The notes below the pieces were generated by a model. It ran no database searches, was not told where the DNA came from, and worked only from the letters and a program-made list of their open reading frames with translations. Shown piece after piece: positions 54,473 to 64,000 of a DNA stretch of 64,000 nucleotides (position 1 is its first letter; each line of letters starts with the position of its first letter). Source of the DNA: Meconema thalassinum (lineage: Eukaryota > Arthropoda > Insecta > Orthoptera > Tettigoniidae). The position numbers and the translations under genes were made by a program. The DNA is taken from contig OX336388.2 of the NCBI GenBank assembly GCA_946902985.2, forward strand, positions 224,214,467 through 224,278,466, given 5' to 3'.

Positions 54473-55308
54473 TTGTGTTCTTAGGAATCAAGGGTTCCTG
54501 TGATCTATAAAAATATCTTCTTAAATCACAGGTAAATATCTTCTTTTTTGTTAGGGAAGGAGCGAGACTGAACTTTAACCTCACTGTACGACATCTGAAA
54601 TAACGGATTATTATTGTGAAGAAAGATACCATGTCATTTACTTCTTCCTGTGTACAAGAAAGTCAAGATTTCTTCCGCTCCAAATGCTGTGTTTAAAAGT
54701 AACTTTAAATTATAGAGCACGTCATATTGTTCAGGAAAAGACACTGGTATGTCTTTTCTTTTCACATTCTGTTTTTTATTTCTTGGTTACTATGGGAACG
54801 CTACAAAGTAATGGATTTGAGAAAAGAATCTTCCAATGATATATGTTTAATGGCTATGGGAATCTGTTCCAGAGACAGAACCCAGACTTGCTGCCACAAT
54901 GGAAGAGTAATCACTAATTTACTTGCAATTATTACTAAGAGCTTGTATTAATGTGGGAATTAATCAAGGATCGACCGCCATACTGTCATTATACTCGGGA
55001 TGTCTGGGAGGAAGGAAGTGACATTATCGGAGAAAGTTTCCACGGTGTCTTCTTTGACAAAACGGAGCAAGCACATGTAATTATAGAGTGTGTGTCATAC
55101 AGGAGAAAAAAAGGTACAACAGGTTCTGAACAGTAAATTAACACATCATATTTCTCTCTTGTTAATGATGCAGGGTACAAAATGCACTTGCACTTGTGGT
55201 TAAAGCCATGACTAATGTCTGATATGATGTCCAAGTGCTGAAACCATTTGGCGCACTATTAAGTAATTAGTCATAATACCATCTGCTCTGTACGCCTCTG
55301 AGTGCCTC
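54473..55308. other. Mostly unassigned; dispersed repeat at left
   Basis: 54473-54600 recurs inverted at about 59105-59235 ('cctgtgatctataaaaatat', 'tcttcttaa', 'gagcgagactgaactttaac'). The rest (54600-55308) has only small frames, none recognised. Confidence 0.4.
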
Positions 55309-55827
55309 GTGATGGCCAGGAAAGGCCCACTCAGGAAACTTAAACTCAAGGAGAGGAAGATCCTGCGGAGGATACTAGGACCTATACAGGAAGAGGGAGG
55401 CGCCTACAGAATTCGGCACAATGATGAGCTTTACAGCCATCAAGAAGACATTGCGACTTGTATAAGGAAAGGGCGCCTGGCCTTCTATGAACACTTGGCC
55501 CGCATGATCCCTTGCCGGCTCACCAGTAAGATCTTCACAGTGGCAGGAAGAGGGAAGGCCTCTAGAACCAAGTGGATCTCTACGGTCAGGACGTATTTAG
55601 ACCACTTAAGGATCCCACTTAAGTCCATACATGACCGCCAACAATTCCGGCAAGCCATCCGTCAGGGAGTTTTTCCTGTACCACTGACACATAGGAAGAA
55701 CACCGGGGTCACCAGACCTCCATGGACGGAGGAAAGAAAGCTGGCTCATAGTCAGATGATAAAAAAGTACTGGAAGAAGAGAAAATACAAAGCGACGAGG
55801 AGATACGAACCCCGTGGTTCTCAATAG
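55309..55827 (+). pseudogene. LINE C-terminal fragment (long open piece)
   Basis: 172 codons without a stop: LRKLKLKERKILRRILGPI, a region around GRLAFYEHLARMIPCRLTSK, and the terminal motif PPWTEERKLAHSQMIKKYWK with KRK, then stop. It aligns with the fragments at 17.3, 56.2 and 57.0 kb. This is the last part of a non-LTR element ORF after the RT; the RT is absent. It is open, but without upstream parts it is a relic. Clade not assigned. Confidence 0.65.
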
Positions 55828-56113
55828 GCCAAACGACGACGAAGAAGAAGAATTAGTCATAATAACTGATTCACCTGTTACCAAACACAGCTGCTAGGTG
55901 CGCTAAATAACAAGTTATCTCCGGATTCGGGAAGTGAATGAGTTTGACACCAGCTTCGGCCTTCCTAAAAATGGCTTTCCGTGGTTTCACATCTTCATCT
56001 CCAAGCAAATGCTGAGGAAGTACAGTACCTTCTAGGACAGGCAATCTCAGCCTTGACACTGAGCGCCATCTTCATGCCATACCAAGTAACCAGCACCATT
56101 AAATTGAATATAA

Positions 56114-56114
<1 letters not shown>
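55828..56114. other. No recognisable gene
   Basis: Contains 'ggctttccgtggttt', shared with about 2416, so part is an old dispersed repeat. Confidence 0.3.

Positions 56115-56171
<57 letters not shown>
56115..56171 (+). repeat. AAT microsatellite
   Basis: About 19 AAT units. Confidence 0.9.
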
Positions 56172-56178
56172 GAAATAA

Positions 56179-56584
56179 TGGTACAGGGAACCTACAGACT
56201 AAGACCAAACAAGGAGATATATGAAAGGGTGGAAGACCTGGAAACAACAATTAGGAAAAGACGTTTACGTTTCTATGGACATATGGTTAGATTGGATTCA
56301 ACAAGAATAAATAAACAAATTTTTGATAAATATATAATCTGAAGAGCCAAGGGGGTTACACCAAGCAGATGAAGGAAGAACTCCGGAGGCTAGAAATTAC
56401 AGATGACGACTGTCGAGTCAGAACACAGTTCAGGGAAATACTTTCCAACATAAAGGTTCTTGTGGGAGAAAAGAGAGAACGCAAGGGAGGAAGATGGACA
56501 GAAGAGAGAAAGGCGCAACACTCTGAAAGAATGAAGGAAGTGTGGAGGAAGAGAAAGGAAGAAAGAACTATGAGAAGGAAATGA
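56179..56584 (+). pseudogene. LINE C-terminal fragment
   Basis: MVQGTYRLRPNKEIYERVED and RKRRLRFYGHMVRLDSTRIN, a stop near 56340, then in another frame MKEELRRLEITDDDCR and the terminal GRWTEERKAQHSERMKEVWR with KRK (stop 56584). One frameshift. The 3' flank 'gcgtggtccttag' resembles the 21284 copy. SINE-b copy 2 lies 60 bp downstream. Confidence 0.65.
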
Positions 56585-56643
56585 AATGATATTTGCGTGG
56601 TCCTTAGTTTTGGCCGGTTCGCATAATGTAATGTAATAATAAT

Positions 56644-56979
56644 GAAAAATGAAAATCCACAGCCTGCTTCCAGTCTCCGGTCGGGTTAGGTATGGAATGA
56701 ATGAAGCCCCCATCTAGCGGCGAGGATATGAACTGTGCCGGCTGCCGAGGCCTGACGCACTCCTCTGGGGCAGTGATTAAATGAATGATAGATGAAATGA
56801 AATGATGGTGGAGAGTGTTGCTGGAATGAAATTTTGACAGGGAAAACCGGAGTACCCGGAGAAAAACCTGTCTGCCTCCGTTTTGTCCAGCACAGATCTC
56901 ACATGGAGTGACCGGGATTGGAACCACGGAACCAGCGGCGAGAGGCCGGCGTGCTGCCGCCTAAGCCACGGAGGCTTAC
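56644..56979 (-). repeat. SINE-b copy 2 with 15-bp TSD
   Basis: Reverse SINE-b (box B inverse 'gggattggaaccacgg', head 'ctaagccacggaggc' at right). Flanked by taatgtaataataat at 56629-56643 and 56980-56994. Confidence 0.85.
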
Positions 56980-57002
56980 TAATGTAATAATAATAATAAT
57001 GT

Positions 57003-57535
57003 TTAACACGGTCATTAAACCAGAAGCCTCATATGCAGCCGAAACATTGTCTCTCACCACCCAGGGACCGCTTGAAAGGCTGGAGGTCAAGGAAAGAAAG
57101 ACATTACGCAAACTCTTAGGCCCCAAATTTCATAACAACAAATTAATCCATGAGAGGAACAAAACGCTTTACCAAAATACTGAAAAACTCTCGGACACAA
57201 TAAAAAATCGGAGAACTGATTTTTATGGGCACATCCTGCGAATGAATTCAAATAGACTAACCAAAAAGATCTTCGACTACTTTCGTAATTAGAAACAAAA
57301 CTTCTTTGGTTTAAGGAAACTGAGAATTACCTCGTAGAACTCCAAATTACAGACACCATGCTCATGGACAAAACAGCCAAAACCGTCACCAAGGATAAGA
57401 AACAACGGTTCCAAGTGAAACTCAAACAAAAGCGTACGATCCACATCTCTGCCGAAGAAAGGGAAGCAAGATCTCAAAGGATGAGGCAATACTGGGCCAA
57501 AAGGAAAGCTCAAAACAATAAACAAGAAGTCCCGT
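57003..57535 (+). pseudogene. LINE C-terminal fragment
   Basis: NTVIKPEASYAAETLSLTTQ then LERLEVKERKTLRKLLGP, RRTDFYGHILRMNSNRLTKK, stop at 57292; the continuation in another frame ends SAEEREARSQRMRQYWAKRK. TR1 copy 3 begins at its A-rich end (57521). The same order of blocks as in the 55.3 and 17.3 kb fragments. Confidence 0.65.
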
Positions 57536-58821
57536 GATGAAATAAAGAGCCTACTTTCTTAAAATTTAAGATGCATGCCAATGATTAATCTATATGGATC
57601 TATCAAAAATAATGACGAAATTAAGTTGGTAATATCAAAATTCCTAATTTGTATAAATACTGTACACAAGGCATAATGTAGCCGAATAGAGCACTACAGT
57701 TGGCAGCCCTGGTGACTGAATATATACTTAGTACCATTTCTTAACGTACAAAATACAAAGTCTGGTTGAAGTCCAATGGATAGCATGGACGTTACATGCA
57801 TTTAAACATTGGATCGAACAACGCACGTAAAATCATGTTGGCAACAATGTCATGCATTTGTTGGTCTGAAATAATATGATCTATTGTTGTGCCAATTTTG
57901 AATGAACTCCATTAGTTAGTATAGAAGTTACATGCATTTTAAAATTGTACCTATATGTACTATACATGTAAAGCTATTGGCTTGCATACTTTCTGATATA
58001 TTGATATTAGGGTAACAAAAATAGAGACAGCATTTATTAACAGTTGGCAGGCCTGGTTGCTCTTAAGAATACGCATAGTCATATGTTTTATACATAGCAC
58101 ATACGACATTTGGTTGAAATACAAATGATAGTATAGAAGTTACATGTATTTAAAGTTGAACCTCTCAACAGGCTTAGAATCATGTTGGTAGCACTGACGT
58201 ATATAAGTTACTCCAAATTAATATAGAATGTCAGGTACTATACGCGTGCATAGTTTAAAGCTGTCGGCTTGCATACTTTCTGATATATTGGTATTTGGAT
58301 AAAATAAATAAAGAGCATTTATTAACAGTTGTCAGCCCTGGTGGCTCTTAAGAATACGCTCAATCATATCTGTTTATGTACACATAGCACATACGAAATT
58401 TGGTTGAAATCCAATTGATAGTGTACAAGTTATATGCATTTAAAAATTGGACTTATCAGCAGGCTTATAATCATTTTGGCAACACTCTCATGTAAGGCCT
58501 CCTAGAAATTAAACTGCAATGTTACTATCTATAGGCCTACGTGTGCCAATTTTGAAATAGCTCCCATTCATACCTTCCAAGATATCCAACATGGAGCTCA
58601 AATTTCAATTGTGATTTTTCAGCAGTTGGTAGCACTGACATTATTTTCAAATATGGCATTGAGATATTCAGGTATAGATCTTTACTCCTACCAATGTTTG
58701 TTTTGATTGCTGCAGCCATTTAGGAGTTGATAGGGTAGGGGGGACACTCACAGGCAGACAGACAGACACACATTTGCCCAGATCGATCTCATAAGACTAC
58801 TTTTTCCTCATGTTTGCAAAA
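57521..58821 (+). repeat. TR1 copy 3 (3' end lost)
   Basis: Start module 'aacaagaagtcccgtgatga', AGCCTACTTTC near 57548, ~290-bp units, GACA tract, then broken at 'tgtttgcaaaat' before the final GAAAAGTAGGCT. Confidence 0.75.
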
Positions 58822-58825
58822 TAAA

Positions 58826-59040
58826 GAAGAAGAATAATGTTATTGGTTTGATGTCCCTATTAACAAATGCGGCGTTTAGAGACGCCGGGTCGCCAGAATT
58901 TTTCCCCGAAGGGGATCCTTAACGTGCCAGTAAATCTATTGACACGGCTCCCTCAGACCCTCAAATGCCAACTGACTTCTGCTACCTTGGGCACAGCAGG
59001 TGAGGTTACCGCTGCATCACGCATCCAGTATTCACAGGAA
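58826..59040 (-). repeat. SINE-c copy 6 (degraded)
   Basis: Reverse SINE-c from the ATT-side end ('aataatgttattggtttgat') through 'ccccgaaggggatccttaac' to a damaged head near 59000-59040. Confidence 0.65.
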
Positions 59041-59900
59041 GCAGTAAATGGCATGGTATACAGTATGTTTCACTATAATGATCCCTTCTTTTAGAGTTTC
59101 CGTACAACAAGGTTAAAGTTCAGTCTTGCTCGCTATTTCCTTCTTTAAGAAATAAAAAGAATATTTACCAGAGACTTAAGAAGATATTTCTATAGATCAC
59201 AGGAAACTCTGATTCTTAAGAACACAATCACAAGAAAGAAATGAAAAGGAAATGCAAACCACGCTATACGTAATAATAATAGTCTATTCACCATCAAAGG
59301 CCTTGTCTTGTCGTTTTGCATCAAAAGACAGCATGAAACATGCTACATTTAATATTTGGCTGGAATCTTGTGCATTAATAGTATATCAGTAGGGGACTCA
59401 TTTACCATTGTTAAGAGCACGGTACGTTAACCCTTAATAACTGATTCACCAATAACAAAAGAGTCGCACACACATTGTCCACGTGATTTAACAGGAAAGA
59501 GGAACAAGGATTATAGACATTACAAAGTCTTTGTGACTGCATTTGTTTGCCCAACATCCTGAATGACGTGGACAAGTATCAAAAGAAGATTGACAGAAGA
59601 TAATTGAAACACGACATATCCGCTGTTCTCTCATCTCTTTCTTAGTTCTCCTTTTCGCTCATTTGTGAATAGCAAAGCTTCAACAATTCCGGTGCAATAA
59701 TACTTGGTTTCTATTTCAGATTCTCTCACTAACACTTTTGTGGGTCACCAGTACTGCGAACACAGGACTAACTGCATTTAAAGATTGATACATGGATTAT
59801 TTTTCAATGTTTTACTTATTCAATTGTTTATTTATTTATTTATCTATTTAACTATTAACCAATTATTAATTAATTAATTGATATATTAATGAATTATTTA
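59041..59900. other. Unassigned AT-rich stretch
   Basis: Holds the inverted partner (about 59105-59235) of the 54473-54600 repeat and TTTA-type runs near 59825-59850. No gene recognised. Confidence 0.35.
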
Positions 59901-60435
59901 TGTACTAGCAACCCGGCCTGGCTTCGCCCGGGAACAGTTGTGAATGCATTACGTGATAAGAGCTTCTTTACGATGTCAATGAACTACGAATCTTTACTTG
60001 ACTGTGTTTCACCGGCGAAATAAAGAAAACCCGAGTTGCACTTCCAGGGAAACTCCAAACACAACCACCTTTCTAAGAAGTCTTAACTCAACACGACTCG
60101 ACGGTTTGCTGCTGGCTGTATCTGGGGCAATATGCTCTCGCGGACTTTTTTGTAGAACTTTTCATGCTGAACAATTCTCACACTCATAGTATTTAGATAT
60201 TTTTAACGGTTTGCCCAGCGTAAGCTTACAAAGCGCTCGGACGCCAGTTTTTCTTTTCGATTTTCCACTGAAATCGTTACTGCTCGGCTTCCTTTTATTA
60301 TAAATAAATTATTTTCGACAGAAATCATCCTCGAGATATCCTTTACAGAATGGTGAAAACCGCATCAAAATCCATCCAGTGGTTCTCAAGTTTACCCGTA
60401 ACATCCAAGAATCGGGGACTTGGTTTTATACCTGG
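59901..60435 (+). repeat. Repeat E, copy 2
   Basis: Begins near 'tactagcaacccggcctgg' with the hairpin-prone 'ggcttcgcccggg', then the landmarks listed for copy 1, ending around 'aatcggggacttggttttat'. TTTA microsatellites flank it to the right (60440-60610). Confidence 0.55.
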
Positions 60436-60616
60436 TAGAGATTAATTAATTATTTATTTACTTATGCAATTATTTATATATTTATTTTTTAATTTATGTA
60501 CTTATTTACTTATGTAATAATGTATTTATTTATTCATCAATCAGTCAGGAATTTATTTATTTATTTATTTATTTATGTATTAATTGATTATTCATTTACT
60601 TATTTATTGATTAATG

Positions 60617-61139
60617 TAGGCCTATTTTCATTTATGAGATCACCTTTTGTCCGTGTGTGTGCGCGTATGTGTGTGATTCGTGTGTGTCTCCTCCTAATAA
60701 AATCTAAACTGGCTGAAGCGACTTCAATGAAACTCGGTAAGTTCATAGCACTGTTCCGGACGACACCGACCGTGCCCTTCAAATTTTGTAACATTTCACC
60801 AATCCAATATGGCGGCTGTTCGAAATATTTAACCAGCATTCAATAACTCCGAAACTATTACCGATATCAACACGGAATTTTGTACGGTGATAAAGGAAAC
60901 TACTTGAAGTTCACCGATGTGACTATTGAAAACCTGGTAACTACAAAACCAACATGGCGGCAAAGCGAAGTTGTGACTTTCAAATAGACGTTTCTTGCGA
61001 CTTAACCAACCAAACACAATGGAACTTGGTACAGTATATGTTTATGCACATTGTAATGCACCGACATCTAACTTCGTTCAGTTGTTTACATAACCTCAAG
61101 ATGGCGGCTGTACGAAATATATCGCCGGCATACTATATG
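60617..61139 (-). repeat. TR2 copy 3 (fragment, reversed)
   Basis: Reverse TR2 3' end ('ggcctattttcatttatgag', 'atcaccttttgtccgtg', CA tract, 'ccaatatggcggctg', 'ccaacatggcgg'), cut at 61139 and joined directly to TR1. Confidence 0.7.
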
Positions 61140-61805
61140 TCTGAAACTACACATAGCACATACGAAATTTGGTTGAAATCCAAATGATAGTATAGAAGTT
61201 ACATGTGTTTAAATTTGGACCTCTCAGCAGGCTTAGATTCATATTGGTAGCACTGAAGTATATAAGTTACTCCAAATTAATATAGAATGCCAGGTACTAT
61301 ACGTGTGCAAAGTTTAGAGCTATTGGCTTACATACTTTCTGATATATTGACATTTGGATAAAAGAAATTGAGAGCATTTATTTACAGTTTGCAGAACTGG
61401 TGGCTCTTAAGAATACGCTCAGTCATATCTGTTTATGTATACATAGCACATACGAAATTTTGTTGAATTTCAATTGATAGTGTAGAAGTTATATGCATTT
61501 ATAAGTGGGACCTATCAGCAGGTTTATAATAATTTTGGGAACTGCCGTGTATGGCCTCCTGGAAATTAAACTGAAAAATTATTATCTATACGTGTGCCAA
61601 TTTTGAAATAGCTCCCATTCATACCTTCCAAGATATCCAACATGGAGCTCAAATATCAATTGAGATTTTCCAACAGTTGGTAGCACTGACATCATTTTCA
61701 AGTACGGCATTGAGATATTCAGGTATATATCTTTCTTCTTCTTTTTCTTCTTCTGCCTTATCCGACACGGACGTTGGCTACCACCATGGCTAACACCTTC
61801 TTATC

Positions 61806-63711
61806 CTATGCAATCCTGAAGAGTTCCGTGGAAGACAGCACAAACCACGTTCTTAAATTATCCATCCAAGTTATTCGTCTCCTTCCCGGTCCACGCTGAT
61901 CTTCAATTTTACCCTGAAGTATAACTTGGAGCAGACAGTATTTTGGATTCCTCAACATGTGTCCCAAGTATTCCAATTTCCTCTTCTTAATTGTGTTTAA
62001 CAGCTCATGTTGGCTGCTCACACGCTGAAGAACCTCGGCATTACTCACATGTTCTGCCCACGAAATTTTAAGAATCCGCCGGTATATCCACATTTCAAAA
62101 GCTCGAATCTTCTTTTCTGTAGCTACGGACAAGGTCCAAGCTTCAACACCATAAAGAAGGGTGGAGACAACATAACACTTCACAATTCTTTTCTTAAGCG
62201 TCATACTGAGATCTCGACAGCATAGTAGTTGTTTCATTGTCATAAAGATGGATCTAGCCTTCTCTATACGGCATCTTATTTCAACCGAAGGATCCCAATT
62301 CTCATTAATATTCTGTCCTAAATAATCCAAACTCTTGACTCGCTCAATCTGATGTCCATCGACTAAAAGGACTTGTGACAATGTTGGTTTTCGCGATATT
62401 ATCATATATTTTGTTTTCTTAATGTTGAGGTCAAGGCCATATTGTTTACTCTTTTGATACACCATAGTAACAATCTCTTTAAGTCCTTCGAAACTATTTG
62501 CAATCAATACAGTATCATCTGCGTACCGTATATTATTAATATAATTACCATTGACCTTAATACCTTGTTGAATGCCATCAAGTGCCTCTGAGAAAATCTG
62601 TTCTGCATAGATATTATAAAGAAGCGGTGAAAGAATGCATCCTTGTCTCACACCACGCATTATTTCCACTGATCTCGATATATGTCCATCAATTCTGATA
62701 CTAGCCTTTTGACCCCAGTATAAGTTAATGATGAAGCCTCCGTGGCTTAGGCGGCAGCACGCCGGCCTCTCACCGCTGGGTCCGTGGTTCAAAATCCCGG
62801 TCACTCCATGTGAGATCTGTGCTGGACAAAACGGAGGCAGACAGGTTTTTCTCCGGGTACTCCGGTTTTCCCTGTCAAAATTTCATTCCAGCAACACTCT
62901 CCACCATCATTTCATTTCATCTATCATTCATTTAATCACTGCCCCAGAGGAGTGCGTGAGGCCTCGGCAGCCGGCACAGTTCATATCCTCGCCGCTAGAT
63001 GGGGGCTTCATTCATACAATTCCTGACCCGGTCGGAGACTGGAAGCAGGCTGTGGATTTTCATTATAAGTTAATGATGATCCGAATGTATTTCTCATCTA
63101 TTCCTGAGTTCTTGAGTGCATTATACAACTTATCATGCTGACAACGGTCAAAGGCTTTTGCATAGTCCAGAAAACATGCATATACATCCTGATTTACCTC
63201 ACGGCATCTCTGGAAAAGAACTTGAAGCGCAAATAATGCCTCACGAGTGCCTAGATCGTTGCGGAACCCAAACTGCGTGTCACTGATATTCATCTCGCAT
63301 TTCCTGTATATGCGATTATGGATAACTTTGAGAAATATCTCGAGCACATGACTCATAAGACTGATTGTCCTGAAGTCACTACATGACTTAGCCATCGGTT
63401 TCTTCGGAAGAGCAATAAATGTAGACAAGAGCCAGTCTCCTGGTAATATGCCCGTGTCGTATATCTTGTTATATAAATGAGTGAGCGTCACAATGCTATC
63501 ATCATCCAAGATATTCAATAATTCCACTGGAATGTCATCTTGACCAGGAGCCTTACCATTTTTCGCTATCCTAATCGCATATTTCACTTCATCCATGGTG
63601 ATCATGGGTCCAACAACTGAAGGAATTTCGGGTCGGGAAGGACGATGATCATCATTAAAAAGCTCTTGTATATAGTTCTCCCAAACCTGTAAGTTTTCTT
63701 CAACTTCAAAT
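61806..63711 (-). pseudogene. RTE-type reverse transcriptase, interrupted by a SINE
   Basis: The upstream half (63711-63064) holds NGKAPGQDDIPVELL, then an FLDYAKAFD block with a catalytic Asp; the downstream half (62734-61806) holds MRGVRQGCILSPLLYNIYAE, INNIRYADDTVLIANS (YADD near 62515-62526), LNIKKTKYMII, and the post-RT region RAFEMWIYRRILKISW...KRKLEYLGHMLR. Both halves are in the same frame, and the SINE plus duplicated target is 345 bp (a multiple of three), so apart from the SINE I see no stop. RT-type by family; RTE/BovB-like by motif wording. In the minus-strand frame, codons upstream of 63712 belong to TR1, not to the LINE. Confidence 0.8.
62735..63063 (+). repeat. SINE-b copy 3 with perfect 16-bp TSD
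   Basis: 329 bp, head GCCTCCGTGGCTTAGGCGGC, box B GTGGTTCAAAATCCC, 3' end 'ctgtggattttca'. Flanked by tataagttaatgatga at 62719-62734 and 63064-63079. Interrupts the LINE RT. Confidence 0.92.
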
Positions 63712-63882
63712 ACGCCTACCCAATTTTGTGTCGATTGTTGCAGCCGTTTAGGAGTTGATAGGGGGGGACACACACAGCCAGACAGACAGAAAGAAAGAAG
63801 GACAGACAGACACACATTTTCCCGGATCTATCTCATAAGTCTACTTCTTCCTCATTTTTGCAAAATGTGAAACGTAGGCTAA

Positions 63883-64000
63883 AAATTTAGACAATTCAAT
63901 AATTTAGAAAACAAGTGCCGAATATCAACAAATATTTTAACTCAGTGCTTGAAATGAGTAAAACAAATCTTCTTCCAAAATATGGAGTGTGAATTTTGTA
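63883..64000. other. No recognisable feature
   Basis: AT-rich flank to the end of the window. Confidence 0.3.

Larger units (their letters stand above)
61737..63711 (-). mobile_element. RTE-type LINE, 5'-truncated
   Basis: Minus-strand LINE inserted in TR1. Its 3' end is marked by an A-rich GAA-type tail (the cttcttctttttcttc stretch at about 61738-61760 on the plus strand). The endonuclease is missing. SINE-b copy 3 is inserted inside. Truncation at the 5' end is usual for LINEs. Confidence 0.75.
61141..63882 (+). repeat. TR1 copy 4 (5' end lost), split by RTE LINE
   Basis: Starts in mid-unit ('acacatagcacatacgaaat'), with ~290-bp units to about 61736, interrupted, resuming about 63712 ('ccaattttgtgtcgattg'), GACA tract, and the 3' end GAAACGTAGGCTAAAAAT (63869-63886). 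Confidence 0.7.

Noticed and set aside
54951..55136. 61-codon ORF (MWELIKDRPPYCHY...)
   Set aside because: Short, overlapped by an 81-codon frame on the other strand, no recognised domain, no splice evidence.
62728..63141. 137-codon ORF, similar to ORFs at 1691-1906 and 56604-56927
   Set aside because: Lies inside SINE-b; similar ORFs appear wherever the SINE lies.

Overview
The window looks like intergenic DNA from a large, repeat-rich arthropod genome, most likely an insect. The reasons are a BEL/Pao element, a Ty3/gypsy element, RTE-type LINEs, several tRNA-derived SINE families with ATT tails, mariner, piggyBac-type and hAT-type DNA elements, and no recognisable host gene. The SINE set reminds me of polyneopteran insects, but that is memory and not a test. 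I see no bacterial genes, true tRNA genes, rRNA or CRISPR arrays. SINE and repeat family names used here (SINE-a to SINE-g, TR1 to TR4, FB-P, E) are local labels.

Layout. 1-8 kb: SINE and TR fragments, including a deep nest (SINE-a split by TR2; SINE-c split by SINE-d and by a TTAA-flanked piggyBac-type MITE that itself holds another inverted-repeat element). 8-17 kb: a ~1 kb foldback, SINE-a copies, mariner copies 1 and 2, and a hAT-type element with a perfect 8-bp target duplication. 17-21 kb: a LINE inserted in a LINE, repeat E, and TR2 inside SINE-a. 21.4-29.2 kb: a TR1 element interrupted by a complete BEL/Pao retrotransposon with identical 261-bp LTRs and one open gag-pol frame. 29-35 kb: mostly unassigned DNA plus a mariner-derived element (FB-P) loaded with later insertions. 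35.7-44.9 kb: a non-autonomous hAT-like element interrupted by a Ty3/gypsy element with ~1.5-kb LTRs, gag, and pol in the -1 frame. 45-64 kb: more SINEs, TR1/TR4 copies, mariner copy 3, a tRNA-like foldback, a palindrome with FB-P in its centre, LINE 3' fragments, and a 5'-truncated RTE LINE split by SINE-b.

The gene content is therefore transposon biology. BEL appears capable of making all its proteins. Gypsy is nearly complete but carries a stop in its protease. The mariner, piggyBac-type, hAT and TR elements are non-autonomous. The SINEs, with 10-16 bp target duplications, presumably depend on LINE machinery.

The two most interesting signals are (1) a textbook -1 frameshift signal between gypsy gag and pol: a heptamer in the right register, a 6-nt spacer and a possible pseudoknot; and (2) four repeat families (TR1-TR4) that share an unusual architecture resembling Helentron/HINE rolling-circle elements: a 5' hairpin or start module, a subterminal inverted repeat, an internal tandem array, a 3' hairpin, and insertion into A-runs without a clear target duplication.
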